Assembly: GCA_009746045.1 (NCBI GenBank)
Contig: RPFO01000111.1
Span: 17,501 to 70,000, forward strand
Origin: Mesostigma viride
Taxonomy: Eukaryota > Streptophyta > Mesostigmatophyceae > Mesostigmatales > Mesostigmataceae
Length of the DNA: 52,500 bases
Reading direction: 5' to 3'
In this document: in pieces, positions 35,601 through 47,100 of the stretch
How the letters are laid out: each line of letters starts with the position of its first letter
How positions within the stretch are numbered: position 1 is the stretch's first letter
Notes under the pieces: model-generated
Told to the model about the DNA's origin: nothing
Seen by the model: only the letters and a program-made list of their open reading frames with translations
The model's database searches: none
Made by a program: the position numbers and the translations under genes

Positions 35601-38469
35601 GTCATCATCCCACAACTATACTCCCACACGTGTGTGTGCGTGTATGTTTGCTCCCCACACGTCCACAGGACGTGCACGAGCAGCTCAAGACCGCGCTCGA
35701 CGTCTGGCGCCGGTCACGCGCGCAGAGCCCAGGCGCGCTCTACACGGGTGCGAGCAAAGCCGGTGGCGACAGCGATGAGGTGGAGGAGGTGGGCGGGTCG
35801 AGCCAGCCGCATGTGGCGGCCTCCGCGTACAGCGCCCTGCGGGCCATGCCGCTGGAGCAACGGCGCAAGCATTATGTGTCTAAGCTGGCGCCACTTCAGG
35901 TGAGTCCGTGGCTGATTGCTTGCATAGCTACTTGCATGCTTGTGGTGTGCCACGGCCCACGGATGTGTTTGTAAGTGTCTTGCCATGAGCTGATGCGTCA
36001 GCCCACAGATGTCACAAGTTGTGTGTGTGCGTGACGGCGTGTATGGGCAAGGGAAGGGCCGGTTTATTCCCCTCTAATGAGTGTTTGGTCGTTGCGGCGG
36101 GCACCGATATGGTTCTTTGTGGGATCCCAACAAGGGTCTAGTGTCCATCTGTTCCTCCATTTTTCGGTCATGCGGACCAGGTGCTGCCATGTAGTAGTAT
36201 TTCTATTCCTATCCTAGTCACTCTCCCACACACTACTCTGAAACTGCCTGTGGTTTTGTGTATGGTGGCCCCGCCACCCCCCCCACCCCCCCCTCCTCCC
36301 CGTACACGGTCCCCAGTTTGGGACGGCACTCTTGCTTGGCTCCGAAGAAGGCGGTGGCAACTTCTACTTCCGCAACCGGATGCATGACGACGACGATGAC
36401 GGCTACTCTGGTGGCGGGTCACACATGTGGGGCCCTGATGGCCCACCCTGGGCGGGGGCCAAGCGCAAGGTGGGGACCAGCGGTGGCGGGCTGGGCGGGC
36501 AGCACACTCGCAACCGCCAGCTGCACATTACCAAAGAGATCTCGTCCTTGTCCACCAGCTTGCCGTTGGCGTACGAGTCGTCGGTGCACGTGCGCATGGA
36601 CGATGATCGGATGGATGTGCTGCGGGCGCTCATTTTGCCGCCATCCGACACGCCCTATGGCGGCGGCGCTTTTCTATTTGACATCCTGCTGCCGCCGGAC
36701 TACCCCCAGGTGCCGCCTAAGGTGAGTAGCCTCCCTGGTCCACAGCAACAGGGCAGCAGCATCTGGCAGGGTTGTGCTGCAGTTCGCATAGTACCGTAGT
36801 GGCTCTTATATGTGTACGCTTAATTATCGTACGAGGGCTTTTAGCGATTTTTGTTACGCGTACGGGGTTTTGGGGATTTTTTCTTAGTGTACGTAGGTAT
36901 ATCGTAAGGGTATATCGTAGGTATATTTGGGAGGCAGTACCCTAGGGACAACGTATGGAAGCCCCTCATACGTATATCGTAGCATCTGAGGGTGATATCT
37001 TGGGATGTACGAGGCCGGAAGGAGGTTTTTTTTCGGCCTGTACGGGGTCGATTCGTACATAATTAGGCGTACTGATATAAGAGCCACTACGGTATTGAAC
37101 ATGCTTGTGGGGTTTGGCCTGGCCACAAGGTGCATGCGTGGACTGGCCGGTTACGGGTCAACTTAGGGCACCGCCATGGTTGTTCTGTTGCCAGATAGTT
37201 TGTGCGTGCATCAACTGAGCCTCGTGCAGGTCTACCAGGATAATTCGTATGCCCTGACCTTTCTAGGCCAACCTGCCCTGCCTGCAAATGACATGCCATC
37301 AGAGTCGCCCAGCATTGACCTGCCTGGCCGTCTGGTGTGTCGGCTGTCCAACCAGTCTTCGTACCCAGCTGTTGATCCCCAATTTTCTCCATAATAGCTG
37401 TCCATCTTTGCGGTCCATCCCCACTTTCCACCCCAACTTTCCATTCGAACGGTTTATCATCCCCTGATGCACATTATGTCCCACCAGGTCCACTTCCTGA
37501 CCACTGGCGGTGGCACCGTGCGCTTCAACCCCAACTTGTACGAGGAAGGGAAGGTGTGCCTCTCTCTGCTGGGCACCTGGCATGGCCCGGGGTGGATTCC
37601 AGGGACGTCGACCCTGCTGCAGGTGTGTCCTGGATATGGGCATGCATGGGGGCAGCGTTGTTGTTGGTGGGTGGGGGGGGGGGGGGGGGGCGGGAAGAGG
37701 AAGGAGAAATGGTTACTGCATGTGTTGCAAAGGTCTCACATCTGTGTGTGTCTTAAGAGGGCACCCAAATGGGTTTGTGGGCGCCGGTGCTCCAGTATAC
37801 GAAGTGTGACAGTTCTATAGATTGTCTGTAGATTCTGAAAGTAGATTCTGAAGCGTGTTTGTAGGGCCCAACCCAACACCTCTGTGTTCAGCGGCACAGA
37901 ATTCTCCCTCTTTGCTAACAGAGTGAGCCAGCCGACGTGAAAAATCACGCCCAGCCTGTTTATGTGCATACCCAAATTGCTGCGCTGGGAACCCATGCAT
38001 AAGAGGGCACGAACTGCTCGATTGATGGATGGCTTCATCGGCACATGCCGTGTGTGGGATGGGTAATGGGTTGCACGTTCTGGTTCGTTGTGAGTTGCAG
38101 GTGCTGGTCTCCATCCAGTCATTGATCTTTACGGGCGAACCCTATTTCAACGAACCTAGTTATGAGAGGCAGCGCGGGACCAAGCAGGGCGACAAAGAGA
38201 ATAGCAACTACAACGAGCTGGTCCGCATGAACACCCTGTACCACGCATTGCTGCCCGCAATCAAGCGGCCCCTGCCCCCTAGTAGCCCACTTGCGCCCTT
38301 TGAGGAGTTGCTGACGCTGCACTATACCATCAAGCGAGACGATCTGTTGCACCAGTTAGACGAGTGGATCAAGGAGTTCACTTCTTCAAACAAGGACCGC
38401 ATGAAACCCACCGTCAGCCTCATTCGGTCTGCACTGAATGCCTTGGAACCATCCGATAACGCGAGCTGA
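27532..38469 (+). CDS. BIRC6-type E2 ubiquitin-conjugating enzyme with RanBP2 and RING-like fingers, 8 exons
   Basis: Exons: 27532-28107, 28537-29283, 32738-32862, 33548-33764, 35669-35899, 36317-36721, 37488-37622, 38101-38469. Joined length is 2805 nt (934 residues), with all phases consistent. The C-terminal third is a UBC fold closest to BIRC6/[59 protein letters not shown] (catalytic Cys codon 37557-37559) and [12 protein letters not shown]. The N-terminus has IVISDDEE (residues 4-11), a RanBP2 finger (W74, C76, C79, C90, C93), and a RING-like set C113, C116, C129, H131, C134, C137, C169, C172 with an unusually long loop before the last pair. Exon 2 encodes basic, glycine/arginine-rich and acidic low-complexity sequence. 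No BIR domain is seen. It probably charges and transfers ubiquitin, perhaps acting as its own E3. An in-frame ATG at 27448 could lengthen it by 28 residues; 27532 is preferred because the SIM-like motif follows directly. Confidence 0.92.
29430..29685 (+). repeat. AGT trinucleotide microsatellite
   Basis: About 80 AGT triplets with scattered GGT and AAT interruptions lie inside intron 2 of the E2/RING gene. Confidence 0.97.
29771..32402 (+). repeat. 14-bp minisatellite, about 188 copies
   Basis: CGCTCCGCCTTGCA repeats for 2.6 kb with almost only one variable site (CCTTG/CCCTG). Rare CTCTG, CGCGC and CTCCAC variants occur. The unit lacks stop codons on either strand, so giant open frames cross it in several frames; these are artefacts. 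It lies in intron 2 of the E2/RING gene and ends CCTTGCAGGTG. Confidence 0.97.
34644..34700. repeat. Hairpin with 17-bp arms in intron 4 of the E2/RING gene
   Basis: AACTGACCTGCACTACC (34644-34660) and GGTAGTGCAGGTCGGTT (34684-34700) are inverted, with one mismatch. Weaker complementarity continues outwards (GTGCCTGA / TCAGGCAC). It may be the centre of a decayed fold-back element. Confidence 0.6.
35270..35562 (+). repeat. About 53-bp minisatellite, 5 to 6 imperfect copies
   Basis: Units contain GCACAACATCACCATCGCAA and ATGCACTAGTCACATGCACT, with internal length changes. The array ends about 100 bases before exon 5 of the E2/RING gene. Confidence 0.9.
36794..37092. mobile_element. TA-flanked MITE with about 26-bp inverted termini
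   Basis: It begins CCGTAGTGGCTCTTATAT and ends ATATAAGAGCCACTACGG, between TA dinucleotides (36792-36793 and 37093-37094). The 299-bp interior is AT-rich with repeated GTACG/TATCGTA motifs and no coding frame. It is a non-autonomous DNA transposon in intron 6 of the E2/RING gene, unrelated in sequence to the CAGT MITE. Confidence 0.85.
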
Positions 38470-39796
38470 CCACACAAGTGATGTACCGCAAGTTTATTCC
38501 AGTGTTGTTGTTCGTACATCAGATAACTGTACATACATACAGACTGTGTCCAGCAACCACCCAAAATCGCTGTCCTTGGTCGGTAAACCTTTTCCAGGAC
38601 TCTCAACTCCCCCGCCTGCATCCAAGCATGAGGCAGATGGCGCACGAAGAGAAATGGCGGCTGTTATGAAGGATAGAAACCCCAAAGTCCTGCTGGGGGG
38701 AACGCTTGTGACCAAATTCGGAAAAAATAGGTATTCAGGCTGTGGCACCCACAAGTAACTAGAGGCTAGATGATGGACATCCCATACCATCTCATTGACT
38801 TATGCTCACGTGATGCGCAGTGACCAGTGTTTCTGCTAACGGTCCGAATCCGGACATTGTGTCCGAATGTCCGGATGCCGCCGGGCCGTCCGGACGCACT
38901 TGTCCGGAGGCCACGCGGCCGTCCGGTTGGTGTCCGGTGGCCCCCCCGCCCGGCTACGCTTGTTCGGCAGGCTGCCCAGTCCGGGTCGCTGACTGCTACA
39001 GCGCCCTAGGTTCCACTCATACTACAGGATTCCAGGCGCTTCATACGCTGAGTGATCCATGAGCTTACATGCAGGCAAAGATGACGCTGGAATGCATGCT
39101 AGCAAAAGGTGGCAAGATGCTAACAACACATGATTATACACCATGATTATGGGCACCTAGCTGATCTTCTTGCACAATCAACGCAGTATAAACCAACATC
39201 CAATCCTCACGATATATGCACGGCTTGACGACGTATACAGCACCTAAATACTGCACAACTGCAACCTGCTATGGCTGACATGCAAGCAACGTCGAGTTGG
39301 ATGGCGGTCTTAGAGAGGCTGGGCAGAGGTCGGTAGAAATAAGTGGAAAACTGGCAGAAACTAGGTAGAAACACGATATACTTATGCCTGCAAGCACTAT
39401 CGAGCCGGTGGCATAGGCCATTTCCAGGAAAATACAGCATACCGTAGCAATAGCCACGGTCACGCCTTTCGCTATTTGCAGGCACCATCATGCCCGGAGC
39501 TGCCCAATAAAAGTCTGCACAAATCTCGGTTTAGCCGAGAGTCCGGGCGTTCGGAATGAATAAACATGTGTTAAGAAGTCGAAACACCATGGAAATACCA
39601 AGCATGGTGCCGCAGCAGACCCGAGTCTTGACGTAATAATATGTATGCCGGTTTCCAGGGTTTCCGCATGAAAGTTGGGTGAGAAACTGGAAAAAACTAC
39701 GTTTCCTTTGCCCCAGTACCTCAACAAACTCGTAGAAACCTAATTATCAACCTTTGAACGCATCATCATGGTCGTGCCACCCAACAGCCACTGAAA
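38470..39796. other. Intergenic, with a TCCGG-rich patch
   Basis: There is no supported gene. At 38840-38940 the hexamer GTCCGG or TCCGGA recurs about eight times at irregular spacing. This is a CpG-rich patch about 370 bases past the E2/RING stop codon. It might be regulatory or a decayed repeat. Confidence 0.4.
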
Positions 39797-40790
39797 TTCG
39801 CGCGAAAACTGGCGAGATCTACCTGCCGCCATCGCCGTCGTCTTCACCTTCGTCCCGCGAAAATGCCTGATTTCAGTGGTACATATTTGTTTGCAGCTGT
39901 CACAAAAAAAATACCAAAAATACCAGGATTTTTTCTTGAATTCTATGAGATGTTTCTGACCTATGTTGAAAGTTTCAGACCAAAAACAAGTTTTGCGGGC
40001 TTCGCCCGCGACATTAGAGCTTGTACTTTTTGTGGCCGGTCCCCGGCCAGGGAGCCCCGGCTAGGGAGATGTGAGTCACCACGTACCTCCGTCGAGTGCC
40101 AAGTGGCGCTAGTCCCGCCAAGGAGCGCGCGCTAGCTTTAGAGTTTCGACCACAAGATTCATGGAGTTTGGCAAAAGTGTGAAGGAAAAAAAATCCGAAA
40201 TGCAATGGAAGGCCTATGAAGGTTCGAACCCGGTACGTCACGATTAATCGAATAATGAGGTTGTCTCTTTGGTATAATGAGGTGTGCCTTGGCGCCTGAA
40301 GTCTACGCAACCAATCGCCGTAGAAGTTTCACAATATGTGCATTGCTACAAAGGGACAAACTGCGCAACCGCGCAGTGGACGGAGCTCGCGAACTACTTG
40401 CGGAGTTCAAGCTCCAGATTGACTGCTACCCCTGCACGGGAGCGCGATGCGCGCGGGGATGAGTGACCTCGCCAAACCCGCAGACAGCAGGGGGAAATCG
40501 CTTACAAGCGGTGGAGCAGAGGAAAATCCACGTGTGAGCTTCCTGCGCGTTTGTAACGGGATTTTGTCAATGGAAAGTTTGGTCCAACAGCCCAAAAGTT
40601 TTCGCGCGAAAACTGGCGAGATCTACCTGCCGCCATCGCCGTCGTCTTCACCTTCGTCCCGCGAAAATGCCTGATTTCAGTGGTACATATTTGTTTGCAG
40701 CTGTCACAAAAAAAATACCAAAAATACCAGGATTTTTTCTTGAATTCTATGAGATGTTTCTGACCTATGTTGAAAGTTTCAGACCAAAAA
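39797..40790. mobile_element. Element bounded by identical 190-bp direct repeats
   Basis: 39797-39986 and 40601-40790 appear identical along 190 bases and enclose 614 bases. The repeats start TTCGCGCGAAAACTGGCGAG and end TTTCAGACCAAAAA. They do not begin TG and end CA. No reverse transcriptase or integrase frame is present, and no primer site was recognised. It could be a TRIM-like miniature LTR element or a recent segmental duplication. Confidence 0.55.
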
Positions 40791-41116
40791 TCGCATGTTT
40801 AATAGGTTTGCCACGTGTCAGATTACAACGCGATACATCGCTTCTAACCCTACAACGCGATGTTTCGCGTTGTAAAAAAACACGGGTCAATAGATAACAC
40901 CACCAGCTGAAAATGGCCGGATCCGAGATTATTAACGAGGTATCTACAAGTACGTACACATTGGATACATTCTGCACAACACTCTGAGACATGCACGTCA
41001 GATACTGTATAATTAATACACTTTTGAAAAGCACACTGAATGGCCCGGCCTGGCATTCACTGGGGTGACTGATCCATTGCATGGAAGTAGTGACTAGATT
41101 GGCTCGAGAGCCACTC

Positions 41117-44100
41117 TTACACCACGGCGTCAACGGCAGACACCTTGACCGCGTCACTGTCATCCGCGAGCACATGCGTTTGGGCCTCGGCCACGCGCGG
41201 AGGGGAACCTTTGGCCATTGCCTCCTTACCCTCCTCCGCCCCCTTGCCACCCATGTGCGAGTCATCAAGCGCGAGCGTCTCTGCCGCCGGCTTGTCCCCG
41301 AACTCAATGTGGCTGCACCGGCTGCTGTTGAGGCTCGCTTGGCGCGTCTCGATCTGGCTCTTGATGCCGTGGATGCTTCCCTCGTGCAGGTTCTTGAGGC
41401 TGGCCGCGTCGGAGATGAAAGGGCTGAGCAGCCACTGGGGGATGAAGAAGAGCAGGTTCACATGGAACGTGCGCTCAATCCAGCTCACGACCACCATGAC
41501 GAGGAGAGAGAAAGCAGGGCTGACCAGGGAGTCCAGGCCCGTCCAGTCAGAAAGTCGGCCCTGATGCACCAGCGGCTTGGATGCGTCCCAGTCACAGGGG
41601 GCGCCCTCCTTGGCCGTGTCGTACGTCTGCAGCACCGCAGCCAAGAGGAGGGAAATCCGGTGGAGGGGGGGTCAGCCACGCGTTGCGATACCAAACTGTC
41701 AGACCCACGCAGCGGCTCAAACCGGCCAAGCAGAACGACTGAGCTGGCTTGAGCTCTACCACATGGGTTTGCAACGGGACTGTTACTAGCTATGAATGCT
41801 GTGCAACTAACACCTGATGCTTGCTAGACCTTGTACTTCGGCTTGGCATGGCAACGCAATTCATTCCCAGAGGCACGGTTAGGCCGCGTCATCATAAGCA
41901 GGCATGCCCTTCCGGCGTGTATGGTTGTTGGGGACGGGTATGCAGCACTGAATAGTCACTGAGGCTACTTTGGGGGCAGAATTGTCAAGCCCCCCTCTTC
42001 CCCCTCTCAGGGGAACCACGTTGCGGATGATGATTGGGCAAACGTGTGGAGGCAGGACCGATGGACACCACGGCAGACATCATGCATTTGTGCAAATAGC
42101 TAGCTGCCTTGCCTGAGTGGGATGGTCAGCTTTCTCATGCCTCTCACCACCCTGTATCCAACTTGCCCTTAGAATGCACCTGCTCATGTACAAGTGCACC
42201 CTACGTGTACTCCCCAATCAGCAGCATCTGCCGATTGCATGGCAGTCCACAACTAGGGAGGGCAAGCCGGCGACAAGACAACCACGGGATAGATAGGCAG
42301 CCAGGGCAAGCAACAGCGAAATGTCATACTGCGCGTCCACTCACGTTGGCATGCTTCCCAAAGGCGACAAAGCTGCCGTCTTTAGGCAGCGTGAACTCGA
42401 GGATGATGCGAAGGATGGAGCCGGAAAGGATGGTCAGCACGCCCGCGTTGGGGGTGACCTTGTCGCGGAAGTGGATGGCGCCAAAGAGCGGCACGAGGCA
42501 GCCCGCAAACACGATCTGTGGCCAACGGGCGGGTGCCAAGGCAAGTGCAGCGAAAAGGCCACGGGTCAGCGGGATGGCCTTGCATGGTACCGGCTGATCA
42601 AAGTGGCCAGATTTTTCAGGCACTAATTAAGTTTTCTCAACCACCATTCCTCCAACCTTTCCAGGTCGCCGTTAAATCATACTGACCTTCTCCGCCTAGC
42701 AGTCTGTGCCCAGATGCTGGCCAACTTCTATCAAAGCTCAATCCAGCACTGCGGCTATATCGGATTGTCAACGCGGCATGCACACACGAGTGCAACATGC
42801 CTTGAACGTGGCCTCCATCAGCCCGCTAAAACAGAAGAAGTGCTTGAAGTGCAGCCAGGACTTTTCTGAATCGAACAGCACTCACATCAAAGGCCACCAC
42901 GAGCAGGTAGCCTGGGTCGTCGTTCTTCAGCGCCTGCGATCCAGAAAACAGGTAGGCAGCAGGCACAGCCAGCATGCAGAGGGCGTCAAGAGACGTGATG
43001 GTGACAGGGACAGGGTATACACATGCCTTTGTAGGCAAACAATACAATGAAACTCATGATGGTATAAGCAGGCAGCCCCTCGCATTGGCATCAACAAGCA
43101 GGCAACCACTCGCATTGGCATCAACAAGCAGGCAACCACTCGCATTGGCATCAACAAGCAGGCAGCCCCTCGCATTGGCATCAACAAGCAGGCAGCCCCT
43201 CGCATTGGCATCAACAAGCAGGCAACCACTCGCATTGGCATCAACAAGCAGGCAACCACTCGCATTGGCATCAACAAGCAGGCAACCACTCGCATTGGCA
43301 TCAACAAGCAGGCAACCACTCGCATTGGCATCAACAAGCAGGCAGCCCCTCGCATTGGCATCAACAAGCAGGCAACCACTCGCATTGGCATCAAATAGCA
43401 GGCAGCCCCTCGCATTGGCATCAACAAGCAGGCAACCACTCGCAAATGACAACAACGAAAACCACAGCCAATGGCATGGCAAGAAGAAAAGGCAGCCACC
43501 TACGATGGCATGGCAACAAGAACAGACAGCCACGTACGATGACGGACGCGATGACGGCGACAGGCACGGTGAGGCACCGCGCAACGAGCAGCAGGCGGTC
43601 GAGGGACATGACGCAGAACCTCCTCACGAGGTTGTTGGAGATGACGGTGGAGACCGCGAGGATGGCCCCGTTGAGGGTGGACATGCTCGCGCTGATGATG
43701 CAGATCATGGACCACACGCCCAGCACTTTGGGGTACTGCTCTGCCATCAGCTTCAGGTAGGCATTCTGGTCGGGGACCCACTCGGCGCAGCTGTGGCAGG
43801 AGTGCACGCCGCCACCAGGTGTCCACACGCGCAGGTGTCAGTGCCACAAGGTGTCCACCCCCCCAGGTATCAGGAGCCGCCGCCAGGGTTTGGGTGTACG
43901 CGGTGCATGGATCGAGACGGGTCGAGGCGAACACCCACATCGGGGTTAATCCGATTAGGGAACCACACGCGCGTGCACATGCACAAGGCAACATTGATAG
44001 AAACACTTCAGTAGAGCGTCAGTCATTGTGTCCAGTCCTTCGGTGGTAGTTTTGTACATGCGTCCAGGCCAGTGCTCATTCGGCTGCATGGGGAATCCTA

Positions 44101-47100
44101 TGCTGCCAGTGGCCGCACTGCCAGAATAATGGGCCAATCAGCTACCATGCAACCATAGTCAACCCCAATAATTGCCACCAAATGCCAGCTGTGTGGCCAC
44201 ATCAGTGGATACTTATTAAGACTAGAAGCCAAGGCTTCTCTGTGCAGCTGTACATCTGCTCCTGGGCGCTCACCTGGGCAGGTCGAGGTCCAAGCTCGAG
44301 GTGTCGGCGTTGAAGACCGCGTACTTGGAGTCTGGGCCGTAGTAGTACCGCACGACGCCGCCGATAAACGACATGGGCACGCCCACGAGGATGGTGACCA
44401 CGCCCGCGATGATGTTCCCCGCGCGCGCGACCTCAGGCGTCTTGCTGGCGAACGAGCGCGCCTGGAAGTCGAGCGCGCAGAGGTTGCCCAGGCCCAGCAC
44501 GAAGATGGTGGCCCAGTTGAAGAGGATTGCGTTGGGGAAGGGTGCGTACGCGTCGCGGTCAAACATGCCGTTCCAGAAGAGGGGCTTATCGCCCACCGGG
44601 TAGCCCCCGTTGTCGTACCGGCTGGGGTCCAGCGCGGCAATCTCTTCGGCCGTGCGCGTCCCGCACGCCTCAAACCCGGGGAAGCCGTTGCTCGGCTGCG
44701 GGCATACGCACGCGAATTACACGCACACGCATGGAGGTGGGAGAGGTCAATTGTTGGTGAATGCTCCACGTCTCAGCACCGCATGTGATGATCTAGATGC
44801 ACGGCACAGACCCCGGCAAACTGCGCTGACGGCTGGGGCAGTTTGGGTACATAAGGACTGAACTCGTGGTATACTGTATAAGGCAGCTATTGAAAGTCTA
44901 CCCCCTCATGTGGGGGTAGATAAGGTTGCTTAAAACACACTCACGTTGGGGTAGTTTGGGTACTTTGCCAGCACGTAGATGGTGGTGACGAGGATGCCGA
45001 TCCATGCCTGCGAGCACATGACCACGTCGGTCCACGCGGCCGAGAACAGGCCACCTGCGCCCGTGTAGATGACCACCAGCAGCGCGCCAATGGCACACCC
45101 GCCGGTACGGCCCAGGTCGCCGAAGACAAAGTCAAGGATGCGGGCGAGGCCGACCAGGTTGCCCGCGATCAGAAAGGTGAAGCTGATGCAGGTGAGGATG
45201 GTGACCAGGATCTGCAGGGGGGCGGGGGGGGAAAGGAGGGGGGGGAGGTTGGGGGGTGTGCGGCATAGGCGTTGCATGCACTTTGGCGACATGAGATGAA
45301 TGCTTGGCCTTTCTTCTACACGCAAGCGGATGTGTATCGCATGCTTGGGCATGGTACAACTCACACAAGGCTCTCGCGGGGCCGTGAATTGGGGGCCAGA
45401 GGATGCGACGCATGGCATTTTGAACATTGCCTGTTGCGTCACAGCCGCAGGAGCACAGCAGAGCCTCTGCTCCGCATCCCCCCCTTGCATGCAGGCAGCT
45501 AGGTTGCAGCAGGCAGGTTGTGGCACGCTGCCTGCCTGTTCCCTGCCTGTTCCATGCATGGCCACATGAACTTGCCGCAGCGTATCCACCCAACCCCACA
45601 TCACAGTATGTGGGGCGGAGCGTGAGAGCGCCCCAGCCCTGCGCTCCGCCAGACAGAAGTAGCTGCATGAAGTAGCCAGACAGAAGTAGCTGCATGAAGT
45701 TTCTGCAGGAAGTAGCTGCACGAAGTAGCTGCATGAAGTAGCTGCATGAAGTAGCTGCACGAAGTAGCTGCATGAAGTAGCTGCATGAAGTTTCTGCATG
45801 AAGTAGCTGCATGAAGTTTCTGCATGATAATACGAACAGTGGTACCATGTTTACGATAAATGGCGGACCGAGGATGGCACCGTGCTGTCCCCTGAACTCC
45901 TCCAGCTGGTATACTTCAAACATGCCTTTCAACAGCGCATGTGTTCATGTGCGTGAGTGCATATGGGTGCGTGCGTGTGTGCATGCGTGTGCGCGGGGAT
46001 GCGGGCGATGGCGTGCGCCCGTACCTCTGCGATGATGCCGTACGTGCGCCCTGCAAAAACCAGGCAGGAAACCAGCACAAGGCAACCAGCGCAACCAAGG
46101 GGGGCGGCATGCGTTAGGTAAAACATAATGATAAATACTCCGCGTGCCGTGTTCCAGCAGGAAGTGGCCATCGTGCGGCGGCGTCTGAGACACACACACA
46201 CACACGAGTGGATCAGCCGTTCCCTGAACCATCGATATCCGAAGCAAGTAGTATGTACACTATATACGTATCACACCCAAGAGACATGCCCCACCATTCA
46301 CTGTAGAGGAGTCATTAGGAGACGAGGCAAAGAGGGACTGCTTGCGATGGCAGCGTCCTTGTTCTGGTGGGCAAACCACCTCCATTGCGCATGTGCGTGC
46401 CGTCGCCCATGTCATGAGGTCCAGTCTCATGCGCACCCCACAAGCACCTAATCTGCACCTGATGTGCAACTCATGTGCTATGTTGCATGGCTACCTTCTG
46501 CATGACTTGTAATGTGCCATCAGCACCCCTCTTGGTTGCCATCGGTGCAGCAGAACCGCAGAGTAAACTTGCGCGCTCCATGCACACGCAAACCCCAGCC
46601 AAGCTACAACAAGCATCCACCCCGTCGAGCCCGCCCCCCTGATGCTCTCGTTGTAGCACATGTTGGTCATGTGGCCACGCGCATGCCCATATGTACAGGA
46701 CATGATCACGTTATGTTACTAATTAATTAATGATTACGTTCACGTCTACATGCCCCACCCCAACCCACCGTACGCATCGGGCAGGGTCAGCAGCTGCATC
46801 TTGTTCAGCTTCTTGGCCAGGAAGATGCCGTTCTGTGGCAGGGCACGGTACCAACGAAAAAAAGAAAAGAAAAGGCCTGTATGATCGGGGGATGAGGCAC
46901 TGCAACGGCCTCAAGAACCTTGCAACCGATTCCAAGCGGCGACGGCACGGCATGGCCCTGGTTTGCAGGCATAAGAGATAGGATCTTTGGTCAGACCACG
47001 AGATGCCAGCCAACCCGCAGCCCTGGCAACACAGAGGCGCAAATGCCGCCCGAATCAACCACAGCCATATCTAATGCAAAAGGGGAGGAACAATAAGCGG

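Noticed and set aside
40215-40260. tRNA-like T-loop motif GGTTCGAACC
   Set aside because: The motif is palindromic; flanking stems do not pair and no acceptor stem or A box fits.
43054-43584. Minus frames rich in GCLLVDANAS
   Set aside because: Read-through of the 30-bp intronic minisatellite.
45840-45932. Minus-strand MFEVYQLEEFRGQHG segment as a symporter exon
   Set aside because: Exons 6 and 7 of the symporter join in phase without it, and it has no good acceptor-donor pair in the right phase.
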